Below are positions 18,874-27,778 of a stretch of 64,000 nucleotides of DNA, in pieces. The DNA comes from GYS-P2D sp964414425 (GTDB taxonomy: Bacteria > Bacteroidota > Bacteroidia > Chitinophagales > Saprospiraceae): contig CAYPWL010000004.1 of the NCBI GenBank assembly GCA_964414425.1, forward strand, positions 90,663-154,662. The letters are read 5' to 3'. Numbering within the stretch: position 1 is the stretch's first letter; each line of letters starts with the position of its first letter. The notes beneath the pieces were generated by a model, which was given only the letters and a program-made list of their open reading frames with translations, did not search any database and was not told the DNA's origin. The position numbers and the translations under genes are program-made.

Positions 18874-19728
18874 AAAGATAGCAAAATAGACATAAAGTTC
18901 TCAGTCATCATCCCCTACTATCGACAGAAAACTGCCTTGATAAACTGTCTACAGGCATTGTCAGCGCAATTGTGTGATACCGAGTTTGAGCTTATTGTCA
19001 TCTATCATGCTGGCGAGCCAGAGATAATTCAGCTTAAAAAAGATTACCCAACCTTGGAGTGGATCGTTAATGATCAAGCTCCTAATCCTTATGTTTCGAG
19101 GAATCTCGGAGCTGGACATGCTCAGGGCTTTTACCTATGTTTTATTGATTGTCTATGTACCCCGAAACCATCTTGGCTGTATGAATTGGACTCTTTCATT
19201 TCCCTTAATCCAGGTGCAGAGGTGTTAGCTGGCAGGATAGAAGTCTTACCGAAGAGTGATGCTTTGGGAGATCAAGCTCACGGCATGCTATATCTCAATA
19301 ATCAGAAGAATGTTGCTAAGAAGTATGGGGTGCCAGCTGGCCACTTGATTATAAGAAACACTCTCTTTGGGCAACAGGGGGGCTTCGAGACAGACACACC
19401 AACAGGAAATGACATTGTGTTTACAAGAAAGTTAATAGAGCAAGGGCTACAGATATACTATGTTGATACCGCAGTTGTTGATTATCCGGGTCATAGCTTA
19501 GACACGCTCGAGGCTAAAATGTCTAAGTATGCCTCGGGAGTGGCATATCATCAGAAGAGATCCCTTGAAGCTATTCTATTTGGGTTCTTACCTATGAGGT
19601 TAAATCTGTTTCACGAGAACTTAAAATATCGTAGGCTTGATGAGATTAGCCCGATTAAAAAGATAAGATTGTGGTTTTTGATATGGGGATTAAAGCTACG
19701 CTTTAATCTTGCTGTTATGCAGGGATAG
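18865..19728 (+). CDS. Family 2 glycosyltransferase with atypical DxD region
   Basis: 287 residues. FSVIIPYYRQ, ELIVIYHAGE and NPYVSRNLGAGHA fit the GT2 subfamily whose donor site usually reads FLDADC-x-P. Here the segment is FIDCLCTPKPSW, with the middle Asp replaced by Cys-Leu, so metal binding may be altered. Later, GGFETDTPTGNDIVF resembles the acceptor/base region. The start is GTG at 18865, overlapping the divergent GT4 start; no in-frame ATG precedes the conserved core. The 3' end overlaps the convergent GYDIA kinase gene by 14 bases. Enzymatic activity is probable but not certain. Confidence 0.78.
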   Translation: MTQKDSKIDIKFSVIIPYYRQKTALINCLQALSAQLCDTEFELIVIYHAGEPEIIQLKKDYPTLEWIVNDQAPNPYVSRNLGAGHAQGFYLCFIDCLCTPKPSWLYELDSFISLNPGAEVLAGRIEVLPKSDALGDQAHGMLYLNNQKNVAKKYGVPAGHLIIRNTLFGQQGGFETDTPTGNDIVFTRKLIEQGLQIYYVDTAVVDYPGHSLDTLEAKMSKYASGVAYHQKRSLEAILFGFLPMRLNLFHENLKYRRLDEISPIKKIRLWFLIWGLKLRFNLAVMQG

Positions 19729-20659
19729 AGATATCTATATTATGTACCATAGTATGGTACGGGATGAACACATCACATCCTTTACTGGCGAAGTAGGCTT
19801 TGGTTTCTGATTCTGACATTTTGGATGCGACCATCACGAAGTCTCCTCCCCAAGCGCCCAAGGATTTAATAGAACCTTCGAAGTCTGAAAACCGAAGATC
19901 CTTGACACAGTCCATCTTCAGTTCTTTGCTGAGTAATTTCTCATGAGCATCCATGGTATTCATGAAGTCTTTAAGCGTCTTATCCGACAATGCCTTTTCA
20001 GATAACTGTGTCACTTCTTCTGCAAGCGCTTTACGCTTTTTTACATTTTTAGAGTAGTGATAGATTGCTGACTCGCTGCTCTGCTTATTACCTAAATAGA
20101 CAAAATAAACTTGGGATAAGAAGCTCGGGTCAAAGTCGATCTCTTGATAGTTGAGTTCGTCTTCTCGAAGTTGATAGGTAATGGGACCATCAGCTTCGGC
20201 ACAGGCTATGTCATAACCGCTCCCTGATGAAACCTTAAAATGTAAGTGAAATGGATTTATTTGAGCCCAATTAGCAACATTGTTAATTAACGTGCTGCTT
20301 GAGCCTAAGCCCCATGTAATGGGAAAATCGATTTTGTTGATGGCCTTGAAGCCATTCCACTTATTAAGGAATTCTGTGTTATATCTAACAGCACCTTTGA
20401 GGAGTTTTTGGATGAACTTTGAAGTTCCCTCGTCAGAGGTACGCACTGCGGAGAAATCGTAGAGAGAAATTTGGGACTCAAACCACAATTCACCGTTTTG
20501 ATCGTAACACTCCCAGATTAAGTCTGAACCGCGATGCGGTTTAATTTCTAACGACTGGCCTTTTTTGCAAGGTATAGCCACGGCCTTAGCACCGTCGATA
20601 ACTGCATACTCACCGAAGAGCAGCAACTTACCATGACTGTTATACAATTTTTTAGACAC
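19715..20659 (-). CDS. GYDIA-family GHMP kinase (mevalonate-pathway-type kinase)
   Basis: 314 residues with GHMP kinase motifs: NSHGKLLLFGEYAVIDGAKA (motif 1), the ATP loop WGLGSSSTLINN and the family-naming SGSGYDIACAEA, then a C-terminal GAWGGDFVM motif. GHMP kinases of this group are widespread in Bacteroidota with a mevalonate pathway and are thought to phosphorylate mevalonate or a related intermediate. Substrate specificity is not proven by sequence. The start is GTG. The 139-base AT-rich gap upstream probably holds its promoter, but I see no TAnnTTTG match. It lies 14 kb from idi2-mvaA, so the pathway genes are dispersed. Confidence 0.85.
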   Translation of the reverse strand: MSKKLYNSHGKLLLFGEYAVIDGAKAVAIPCKKGQSLEIKPHRGSDLIWECYDQNGELWFESQISLYDFSAVRTSDEGTSKFIQKLLKGAVRYNTEFLNKWNGFKAINKIDFPITWGLGSSSTLINNVANWAQINPFHLHFKVSSGSGYDIACAEADGPITYQLREDELNYQEIDFDPSFLSQVYFVYLGNKQSSESAIYHYSKNVKKRKALAEEVTQLSEKALSDKTLKDFMNTMDAHEKLLSKELKMDCVKDLRFSDFEGSIKSLGAWGGDFVMVASKMSESETKAYFASKGCDVFIPYHTMVHNIDISIPA

Positions 20660-20797
20660 CAGCTAGACTTATTAGCGGTGAAGATAGAAATATATCAAAA
20701 CATGAAAATAATTTGTATATGAAATTTTACAATTAATTATTTAACCAAAATGTCGGCTATCTAAAAATTGTCAATATTGATTAAACGATATGTAGAA

Positions 20798-21517
20798 CTA
20801 TGGATGCATTTCGAATGCAACACGCAAAGCAACTTTGATCGTAATCTTTCTAAAGTTCTCATAGTCTACAGCTGCTGCGCCTGTATCATTATAGGTAGAT
20901 TTATATGCTCTGCTTTCGGCCTGTACAAGCGGTTTTAGGCCAGCATTTTGGTCAATTTCGATTATGGTAAGTGGTCTTCCTATTTTTTGATCATAGACCT
21001 CGGCCAGAGCCAGAGCTTTTTGCTTTGCGGATCGTAAGGCTTCTTGCTGAGCGGATAATCGGTGTTGATCAATATCGTGGTTAACCAGCTTGGTGATATT
21101 CATACTTTTTATACCCCTTGTTTTAAGGTTATTGCTGAGGTCATTGGAGCTGGCGACGTCTGATAGTTTCAATTCTATGCTTTTGGCGATCAAGAAGTCT
21201 TTCCCTCGTTGTCTCCAGTAGTTGCCAGACTGCTTCAGCGTAATCTGACTCATGGTAATTCCAAGCGTTTGAAGTTCTTTGATGAGGTCATTCTCTATGG
21301 AGGTGATATCGACTTTCGTTTTATAGTCTTCCCATTTTTTTCCTTCAAATTCTTCTTCCCAGTATTCTTCAAAGTTGAGCGTGAAGTGTACTTCATCTGG
21401 TTCAACTATTACTGTGTGTTCGCCAGATACTTCTATAGTTTGAACCAGGCTTGTTGTGTTTTGTGCCATAATGATGCTGCTAAGTGTAACTAATATTGCT
21501 GTTATAACCGTTTTCAT
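20798..21517 (-). CDS. SIMPL-domain (DUF541) periplasmic protein
   Basis: 239 residues from the ATG at 21517; a TTG three codons earlier is less likely. A signal peptide (MKTVITAILVTLSSIIMAQ) precedes a SIMPL domain with IEVSGEHTVIVEPDEVHF at the N-terminal end, a central helical part, SAQQEALRSAKQKALALAE near residue 160, and a C-terminal strand ITIKVALRVAF. SIMPL proteins are periplasmic or membrane-associated and poorly characterised; some form ring-like oligomers and are linked to stress or envelope functions. It is divergent from the PqiA-like gene across 118 bases, which hints at an envelope context. Confidence 0.88.
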   Translation of the reverse strand: MKTVITAILVTLSSIIMAQNTTSLVQTIEVSGEHTVIVEPDEVHFTLNFEEYWEEEFEGKKWEDYKTKVDITSIENDLIKELQTLGITMSQITLKQSGNYWRQRGKDFLIAKSIELKLSDVASSNDLSNNLKTRGIKSMNITKLVNHDIDQHRLSAQQEALRSAKQKALALAEVYDQKIGRPLTIIEIDQNAGLKPLVQAESRAYKSTYNDTGAAAVDYENFRKITIKVALRVAFEMHP

Positions 21518-21635
21518 AGTAATCAATTAATGATATTAAGAATGACTGTCTATACCTTAGACGGGATTATTCATGAAGATTGCACAAAGTTGCTGTCTTT
21601 AAAGAAATATTAAATACTACTTAGATTACTCTCAT

Positions 21636-22928
21636 ATGCGGATCGCACTCATCATTCTTTTTTTGTTAGGCCTGGGCTTAAGTGGGTGGTATGCTACGAG
21701 CCTCCATAGGGAGGTGATGACTCGCAAGGCTCATAAAGAAGACTTGGCAGAGATCAACAGAGTGAACTATGAGTTATTTAACGTAGAGTTATGGAAGAAA
21801 GAAGCCTTGGCAATATTTGAAAAAAAGATCAAGGATTTTGAAATCTCAAATACGATGTACGGATTTCTCGATCAGCAAGTTCAGGGATACCTCAACACGA
21901 TGTATGATCGATATATCGAATCCGGTGAATTAGTAGACTTAATAGTTGATGAGGTTGAAAAAGGAGGAAAGGTTCCAAAGCTTTTTCTCAATGTCATCAA
22001 AACAAATGTTGTAGATCAGGTCGATCAGATGGATTTAAGAAAGCAGATCCCTGGGTTATCCAAACAAGTAGTAGATGAAATACGTGCCAATGAGGAGTTG
22101 ATTAAGACATATATGCAACGAGAGTTGCTCAGGCTTGTATTAGAAGATTCGGCACGTGATATTTCTGATCGGAGACAATTGATCTACGATAAATACAATA
22201 AAGAAAATCTTGATGGAACCGAACAGTATCTGACTGACCAGATAGCCACAGCAGATCAATTGATCTCACAGAAATTCATGTATTTATTGGTAGGCATTGG
22301 TGGATTGCTATTGCTGTGTGTGATGCTTTATAATATCTCAGTAGAGTGGGCGACAGGAGGTTTGACGCTCGTATCTACACTTCTATTAGTTCTGGGTGTC
22401 ACGCTGCCGATGATCGATATTGATGCACGGTTAGACTCGTTTATATTCGAACTATTAGGAGAGCCTATATCATTTGATGAGCAAGTCATTTATTTTCAAA
22501 GTAAATCAATAGTAGAGGTTACTAAAACGCTTTGGGATAGCGGAGGAGCAGACCTTAAGATAGTTGGGGCTTTGGTTTTGCTGTTTAGCGTTGTATTTCC
22601 GTTTATTAAATTGACTTTGTCCGCGGGCTATTTGTTCATGACCTCACTTAAGTCAAGCAAAGTTGTACAAAACATTATTTTCCACCTCGGTAAATGGAGT
22701 ATGGCAGATGTGTTTGTTGTGGCCATTTTTATGGCGTACATCGGTATGTATGGCATTATTACGGCCCAACTGGGAGCTATTGATAACAGTAGACAGGGAT
22801 TTGTGGTTGAGACATTGAATTATAGTAGATTGTCTCTTGGAGCCTACTTCTTTACGGGCTATACAATCTTATCGATTGTTGTTGGAATCATCATAAACAG
22901 AAGAACCCTGATTGACAGAGATGTATAA
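21636..22928 (+). CDS. PqiA-like (paraquat-inducible protein A) inner-membrane protein with long periplasmic insert
   Basis: 430 residues. An N-terminal membrane anchor (IALIILFLLGLGLSGWY) is followed by a charged, largely helical region of about 190 residues. Then come four hydrophobic helices (about 222-243, 247-262, 305-330, 350-378) and a final one near 400-425. The PqiA signature is GKWSMADVFVVAIFMAY. PqiA proteins associate with MCE lipid-transport systems (PqiB), but no MCE gene is present here. The helical N-terminal extension is unusual compared with E. coli PqiA, which has two fused four-helix units and cytoplasmic zinc sites. Function is inferred only at family level. Confidence 0.8.
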   Translation: MRIALIILFLLGLGLSGWYATSLHREVMTRKAHKEDLAEINRVNYELFNVELWKKEALAIFEKKIKDFEISNTMYGFLDQQVQGYLNTMYDRYIESGELVDLIVDEVEKGGKVPKLFLNVIKTNVVDQVDQMDLRKQIPGLSKQVVDEIRANEELIKTYMQRELLRLVLEDSARDISDRRQLIYDKYNKENLDGTEQYLTDQIATADQLISQKFMYLLVGIGGLLLLCVMLYNISVEWATGGLTLVSTLLLVLGVTLPMIDIDARLDSFIFELLGEPISFDEQVIYFQSKSIVEVTKTLWDSGGADLKIVGALVLLFSVVFPFIKLTLSAGYLFMTSLKSSKVVQNIIFHLGKWSMADVFVVAIFMAYIGMYGIITAQLGAIDNSRQGFVVETLNYSRLSLGAYFFTGYTILSIVVGIIINRRTLIDRDV

Positions 22929-23050
22929 GGAATAATTCAATACGAAAAATTTAGAGAATCTAAAGCATCATCACCGCATCCTTCACCGTCTCCCCATTAT
23001 CTTTGGATCGTAGGAACAAGCAATCCAAACCGAAACAAGCATCTGTTAAT

Positions 23051-24070
23051 ATGATCTTTTATAAGACAATCATACAAGGTAGGCTCTCATTTAATAATGA
23101 GAAGAGCTTTGGTAAGGTGCACAAGATGTTTGAGTATCGCACAGAGACGTATTATAAAAATGATGTCCTCGTAGATCAAGAAGAAATCTTTAATGACGAA
23201 GTGCTGACCCTGTCTATTCCTCGATTTGTGGGTAATGCCTCAGAGAAAAGCTTCCGCAATACGGTCAGCCTATTAGAGTATTGCTCTCAGTTTGCTGTAT
23301 CAGGTGAGATTAATGCCTGGATGATCAATGAGGGCAAGGTCATAAATTATAAAAACATCCAACCTGATAGCGATAAGGCTATAGTCATGCAGTTCAGGAA
23401 GGCCGACGAATTTTTTAGAGAAGGACATGATGAAGAAGCACTTGAGGCACTCAACCGAACGCTTGAAAAATATGATGCTCATGCTCAAGCATACGAGCGT
23501 AGAGGCTGGGTCAACATGAGACTTAAGAATTATAGTGATGCACTATATGATTTTAATAAAGCCATCAATATCGATGATTCTATAGCATTTGCTTACCACG
23601 GAAAAGCGATCATAGCACGTAACGAAGATAACCTCGAAGAAGCGATCAAGAACTTTGAACTCACCCTAAAAAAATCAGTTGCTCTTGAGGCGCTCTATTG
23701 GAAGGCAAGATTAAAGAAAGCGGAGTGTCATATCAATAGAGGTGAGTGGGATAAGGCAGAATTTGATCTTAGATTCTTCATCAAAAGAAAATTCAAGGAA
23801 GGAGATAATAACCTCCGTAAGAAAGCCTACGGTCATATGCTCTACAGTTATGTGCTGTTGAATAAGGAGATGAATTCTGAGGCGTTAGAACATATAGATT
23901 TAGCCTTTGAGCATTATACCAAGGACTCAAAAGGGTTTACTCCAGCCAAAGGACACTACTATCGAGGTCTCATCAGGAAAGCTATGGGCAAAAAAGACTT
24001 TAAGGAAGAGCTCAAGAAAGCACAGGAGCTCGGATCCAAGAAGGCCGAGGAGCTATTAGCGCAAGTCTAA
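23051..24070 (+). CDS. Cytoplasmic TPR-repeat protein
   Basis: 339 residues from the ATG at 23051 (MIFYKTIIQGRLSF). A TTG at 23003 would add 16 low-complexity basic residues and is less convincing. The first 110 residues form a beta-rich domain with no signal peptide (FEYRTETYYKNDVLVDQEEI ... RFVGNASEKS). From residue 120 on there are four or five TPR-like helical pairs (ALEALNRTLEKYDAHAQAY, RGWVNMRLKNYSDALYDF). Comparable proteins recur in Bacteroidota without an assigned role. It is followed 35 bases later by the PorE-like OmpA gene. Confidence 0.8.
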   Translation: MIFYKTIIQGRLSFNNEKSFGKVHKMFEYRTETYYKNDVLVDQEEIFNDEVLTLSIPRFVGNASEKSFRNTVSLLEYCSQFAVSGEINAWMINEGKVINYKNIQPDSDKAIVMQFRKADEFFREGHDEEALEALNRTLEKYDAHAQAYERRGWVNMRLKNYSDALYDFNKAINIDDSIAFAYHGKAIIARNEDNLEEAIKNFELTLKKSVALEALYWKARLKKAECHINRGEWDKAEFDLRFFIKRKFKEGDNNLRKKAYGHMLYSYVLLNKEMNSEALEHIDLAFEHYTKDSKGFTPAKGHYYRGLIRKAMGKKDFKEELKKAQELGSKKAEELLAQV

Positions 24071-24105
24071 AGAACTAAGATCTCATAAAATTAGGTTATA
24101 AGATT

Positions 24106-26001
24106 ATGCCTAACTATCTCACTATCGCACAATTATTGTTCCTCTTATTTTTTTTGTCTTGTGCAGGACCCAAGTCAATAGATTATCAAGAGCTGTTAAC
24201 AACATCTCAAACCTCACTCAAAAGAGGACTATATACTGAAGCCCTTGAAGGATTTAATACACTCAAGGAAACTCCTCAGTATTACAATGAAGGGTTGAAA
24301 GGAGTAATTGCTGTTTATCAAGACCAAGGAAAGATAGATCAGCTCCTGCCTATCCTGGCTCAAGAGAGTGAGCATCGTAGCAATACGTTTTTGTTAAGTG
24401 CATTAGGAGGCTTATATCGTGATCAAGGGTCACTCAAGGAGTCGCTACAGTATTATGAGCAGTATCTGGCAGCGTTGCCTGATGGCAGTAAGAATGTATC
24501 CCGCGTTAATAAGGTGATCACTGAATTAGAACTTGCCATTGAGCTGATTGACAATCCACATGATGTTACAGTTCGTAAGCTTGACAAACCAGTGAACTCT
24601 TCATTTTCGGAGTATGCTCCTAGTCTCACACTGGACGAGGAGCGCTTAATATTCACTCGAGAGCTGAGGGGACAAGAAGATCTATATGAAGCAGTACTGG
24701 TTGACTCCAAATATGTGGTGAACCCAATAGAAGCCGTTAACACGAGAAAATATAATGAAGGAGCTCAATCTATCTCGGGAAATGGGCGCAAGCTAGTATT
24801 TACTCATTGTAATGAGGACTTTGGATATGGAGGGTGTGATCTGTATGAATCGACTAAGATTAATGGTCAATGGTCCAAGCCTAAAAATATGGGCAAAGTT
24901 ATAAATGGAAAGTACTGGGAGAGTCAACCAGCATTAAATGCTGATGGCACTGAGTTGTATTTTGCCAGTAACCGACCAAGTGGGATGGGAGGCAGTGATA
25001 TCTGGAAGAGTACTGCCAATGCTGGTGGAGTTTGGTCACAGCCTATCAACTTGGGGGATGCTATCAATACTCCTATGAAGGAGCAGTCACCATTTATCCA
25101 TCCAGATGGACAAACCATATACTTCAGTTCAGATGGTCATCTTGGCATCGGAGGATTTGATTTGTTCCTCAGTAGGAAAAGTGAGCAAGGGTGGTCTACC
25201 CCTCAGAATATAGGTGCTCCGATTAATACAGTGTATGACGATCATAATCTCATCGTAAGTACAGATGGTCTGCGAGCCTACTACTCCAGACAAGATTCGG
25301 CAAGTACAGATCGTAATATTTATGAAGTGACATTGCCCGAGGGAGTTAAACCCATGCCTACGACCTATCTCAAACTCAGCGTATTGGATAAATCTAATGG
25401 TCAACCGTTGATGGCAGCAGTAGATTTCGATGATATAGATACGGGTGAAGGTGTCAAGACTCTTATGACGGACCCATCAGGGAGATTACTCACAACTCTA
25501 CCCATCGGACGTAACTTGGCTATTCATGTAGACCTTGAAGGCTACCTGTTTCATTCAGAAAACATCTACTATCCAGAATTAAGACACGGTCATGATCCAT
25601 ATATTGATACCATATATCTGCAGCAGATTATGGAGGAGCCAATCGCAGTAGAAGAGGCCCCATCAATCATCTTGAATAACATCTTTTTTGATAGTGGCAG
25701 TGCTGACTTGAAACCAGAGTCCGAACAAGAGATATCATATATCTATACCCTGCTCAATAGTGATCCAACTATATATGCCACCATTATCGGTCATACTGAC
25801 AATGTTGGATCCGAGTCCGACAATCAGATACTCTCAGAGCGCCGTGCTAAGGCTATAAAGGCAGCGTTGGTTAAGAAAAGTATCACTGACCAAAGAATAA
25901 CTACCCTGGGGAAAGGGGAGTCAGAACCAATTGACGATAATACAACCGAGGAGGGAAGGAAAAGAAATAGACGTACCGAATTAAAAATCAATCGTAGTTA
26001 G
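24106..26001 (+). CDS. OmpA-family lipoprotein with TPR, beta-propeller and CRD domains (PorE-like architecture)
   Basis: 631 residues. A lipoprotein signal peptide with lipobox FLSC (Cys at residue 19) is followed by TPR-like helices (30-135), then PD40/WD40-like propeller blades (about 150-410: YAPSLTLDEERLIFTRE, SQPALNADGTELYFAS, QSPFIHPDGQTIYFSS). A carboxypeptidase-regulatory-like domain spans about 425-505, and a C-terminal OmpA peptidoglycan-binding domain spans 520-631 (FFDSGSADLKPES, GHTDNVGSESDN, RRAKAIKAAL). This domain order equals that of T9SS PorE, which tethers the secretion apparatus to peptidoglycan. Bacteroidota carry several such paralogues, so identity as the T9SS component is not certain. 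It is followed 3 bases later by rlmD. Confidence 0.85.
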   Translation: MPNYLTIAQLLFLLFFLSCAGPKSIDYQELLTTSQTSLKRGLYTEALEGFNTLKETPQYYNEGLKGVIAVYQDQGKIDQLLPILAQESEHRSNTFLLSALGGLYRDQGSLKESLQYYEQYLAALPDGSKNVSRVNKVITELELAIELIDNPHDVTVRKLDKPVNSSFSEYAPSLTLDEERLIFTRELRGQEDLYEAVLVDSKYVVNPIEAVNTRKYNEGAQSISGNGRKLVFTHCNEDFGYGGCDLYESTKINGQWSKPKNMGKVINGKYWESQPALNADGTELYFASNRPSGMGGSDIWKSTANAGGVWSQPINLGDAINTPMKEQSPFIHPDGQTIYFSSDGHLGIGGFDLFLSRKSEQGWSTPQNIGAPINTVYDDHNLIVSTDGLRAYYSRQDSASTDRNIYEVTLPEGVKPMPTTYLKLSVLDKSNGQPLMAAVDFDDIDTGEGVKTLMTDPSGRLLTTLPIGRNLAIHVDLEGYLFHSENIYYPELRHGHDPYIDTIYLQQIMEEPIAVEEAPSIILNNIFFDSGSADLKPESEQEISYIYTLLNSDPTIYATIIGHTDNVGSESDNQILSERRAKAIKAALVKKSITDQRITTLGKGESEPIDDNTTEEGRKRNRRTELKINRS

Positions 26002-26004
26002 TCA

Positions 26005-27414
26005 ATGCCGAAAAGGAGAAAGAAAGTAATCGAAGGAGTTAAGGCGATTGACTTAGGAGACAAGGGCCAAACTATAGGTAAGACTCCAGAAGGAGAAATT
26101 GTAATCATCAATGGGGGCTGTGTGCCAGGTGATGTGATCGACTATGTTGCACTGCGTAAGAAGAAAGGCCTAAAGTTTGGGATTACGAAGCAGGTAGTCG
26201 AATATTCTAAAGATCGAGTGGATCCACTCTGTCAGCACTTTGGGACCTGCGGAGGGTGCAAATGGCAGAATCTGAACTATGACGCACAGCTCAAGTATAA
26301 GCATCAATATGTCGTGCAATCTATCCGTCGCATAGCTAAAGATGACGAATCCAAGGTCTCGCCCATAGTCGGCTGCGATCAACTCTATGAGTACCGCAAT
26401 AAGCTCGAATATTCATTCAGTACTAAGCGATGGCTAACTATAGAGGAGATTGAATCTGGAGAGGATTATGGCAAGGAGCAAGGTCTTGGATTTCATGTAG
26501 CAGGAGCATTTGATAAGGTCCTCAATATTGAGAAGTGCCACCTCCAAGATGACTACACGAATAAGATTAGAAATACAATTAGGATCCTTGCCAAGGAGCG
26601 TGGTTGGAGCTATTATGACATCCGCAATCATATAGGATTATTGAGGAATGTAATGATCCGCAATACGTCAACAGGCTTGTGGATGTTTACGATGATATTT
26701 GGAGCAGATGATAAAGAAGCGATCAAGAACTTCTTTGATATTATGATGCCATACTTCCCAGAGATTAACGCTTGGCACTATATAATCAACACGAAGGCGA
26801 ACTCCAGCACCGCTGATTTGCAATCGATGCATGTCGCTGGAGATGAAAACATCATTGAGCATATCGGTGACCTGAAGTTTTATATAAGCCCCAAGTCATT
26901 CTTTCAGACGAATAGTTTTCAGACTCAGAAGCTGTATGACATAGCTAAGAACTTGGCTGACCTGAAGTCTACAGATATCGTCTATGACTTATATACCGGT
27001 ACAGGGAGTATAGCTTTATATCTGGCCTTTGATTGTAGCAGAGTAGTTGGGATAGAGCAAATACCAGAGGCTATAGCAGATGCCCATGAGAATGCAGCAT
27101 TAAACAACATCACCAACGCTGATTTCTTAGTAGGTGATGTAAAGGATGTGCTGGATGTTTCTTTCAGAGACCGATATGGTACACCTGATGTAATTGTTAC
27201 CGATCCACCCCGAGCAGGGATGCATAGTGATGTAGTGGAGACTTTGTTAGAGTTGCGTCCACCTAAGATTGTATATATCAGCTGTAATCCATCTACTCAA
27301 GCGAGAGATATATCTCTATTGAAAGAAAAGTATGAGTTAGTAGAGGTGGTCCCGGTAGATATGTTTCCCCATACGAGCCATATTGAATCTGTAGCACTAT
27401 TACAATTACCTTAG
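26005..27414 (+). CDS. rlmD: RlmD/TrmA-family 23S rRNA (uracil-C5)-methyltransferase
   Basis: 469 residues. An N-terminal TRAM-like domain (residues 8-65) is followed by a [4Fe-4S] site (Cys76, Cys82, Cys85 in CQHFGTCGGC, plus a later Cys in IEKCHLQ). The SAM domain has DLYTGTGSIALYLAF and DPPRAGMH, and the catalytic Cys427 lies in YISCNPSTQARD. It should methylate C5 of a uridine in 23S rRNA (U1939 for RlmD, U747 for RlmC); the exact position cannot be decided by eye. It is the middle member of a tight plus-strand run from the OmpA gene to rfbA. Confidence 0.93.
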   Translation: MPKRRKKVIEGVKAIDLGDKGQTIGKTPEGEIVIINGGCVPGDVIDYVALRKKKGLKFGITKQVVEYSKDRVDPLCQHFGTCGGCKWQNLNYDAQLKYKHQYVVQSIRRIAKDDESKVSPIVGCDQLYEYRNKLEYSFSTKRWLTIEEIESGEDYGKEQGLGFHVAGAFDKVLNIEKCHLQDDYTNKIRNTIRILAKERGWSYYDIRNHIGLLRNVMIRNTSTGLWMFTMIFGADDKEAIKNFFDIMMPYFPEINAWHYIINTKANSSTADLQSMHVAGDENIIEHIGDLKFYISPKSFFQTNSFQTQKLYDIAKNLADLKSTDIVYDLYTGTGSIALYLAFDCSRVVGIEQIPEAIADAHENAALNNITNADFLVGDVKDVLDVSFRDRYGTPDVIVTDPPRAGMHSDVVETLLELRPPKIVYISCNPSTQARDISLLKEKYELVEVVPVDMFPHTSHIESVALLQLP

Positions 27415-27418
27415 CAGT

Positions 27419-27778
27419 ATGTCAACGACTAAGTTTATACAACTTGAGGAGGATTTGCAGGACTATGCTTCAACGATGGAGAAGGCCCAGCAGGCGATCT
27501 TAGATCAAGAGATATCTAAGTATCCAATCTTCGTAGTGCATCAACATGAAGTTGAAATCGGGGTACTCCTTGTAGACGGAACCAACTTAGGTCTGCTATG
27601 GTCAGTACATGCATCCACATTGGAGGAGTTTGTATCTAAGCAGGTCATACAACCAGAAAAAGTTGATTCGTTTATAGAGGTATATAAGGATACGGAACAA
27701 TATTTCTGTTGTTTTGTGTTGAGTGAGTTAGGAGCGAATTTTATCTTCTTACCGAAGAGTACAAAATCAAAGTTATGA
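27419..27778 (+). CDS. Conserved-looking hypothetical protein, 119 aa
   Basis: A small soluble protein with no signal peptide, no membrane helix and no motif I recognise. It has a helical N-terminus (EEDLQDYASTMEKAQQAI), then alternating strands (YPIFVVHQHEVEIGVLL, YFCCFVLSELGANFIFL) suggesting an alpha/beta fold. Placement supports it being real: it starts 4 bases after the rlmD stop and ends in a 4-base ATGA overlap with rfbA, so it is translationally coupled to the nucleotidyltransferase. Function unknown. Confidence 0.75.
   Translation: MSTTKFIQLEEDLQDYASTMEKAQQAILDQEISKYPIFVVHQHEVEIGVLLVDGTNLGLLWSVHASTLEEFVSKQVIQPEKVDSFIEVYKDTEQYFCCFVLSELGANFIFLPKSTKSKL

Noticed and set aside
20771..20780. 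TCAATATTGA palindrome upstream of the GYDIA kinase
   Set aside because: Ten AT-rich bases are expected by chance in a 139-base AT-rich gap; no second copy was seen.
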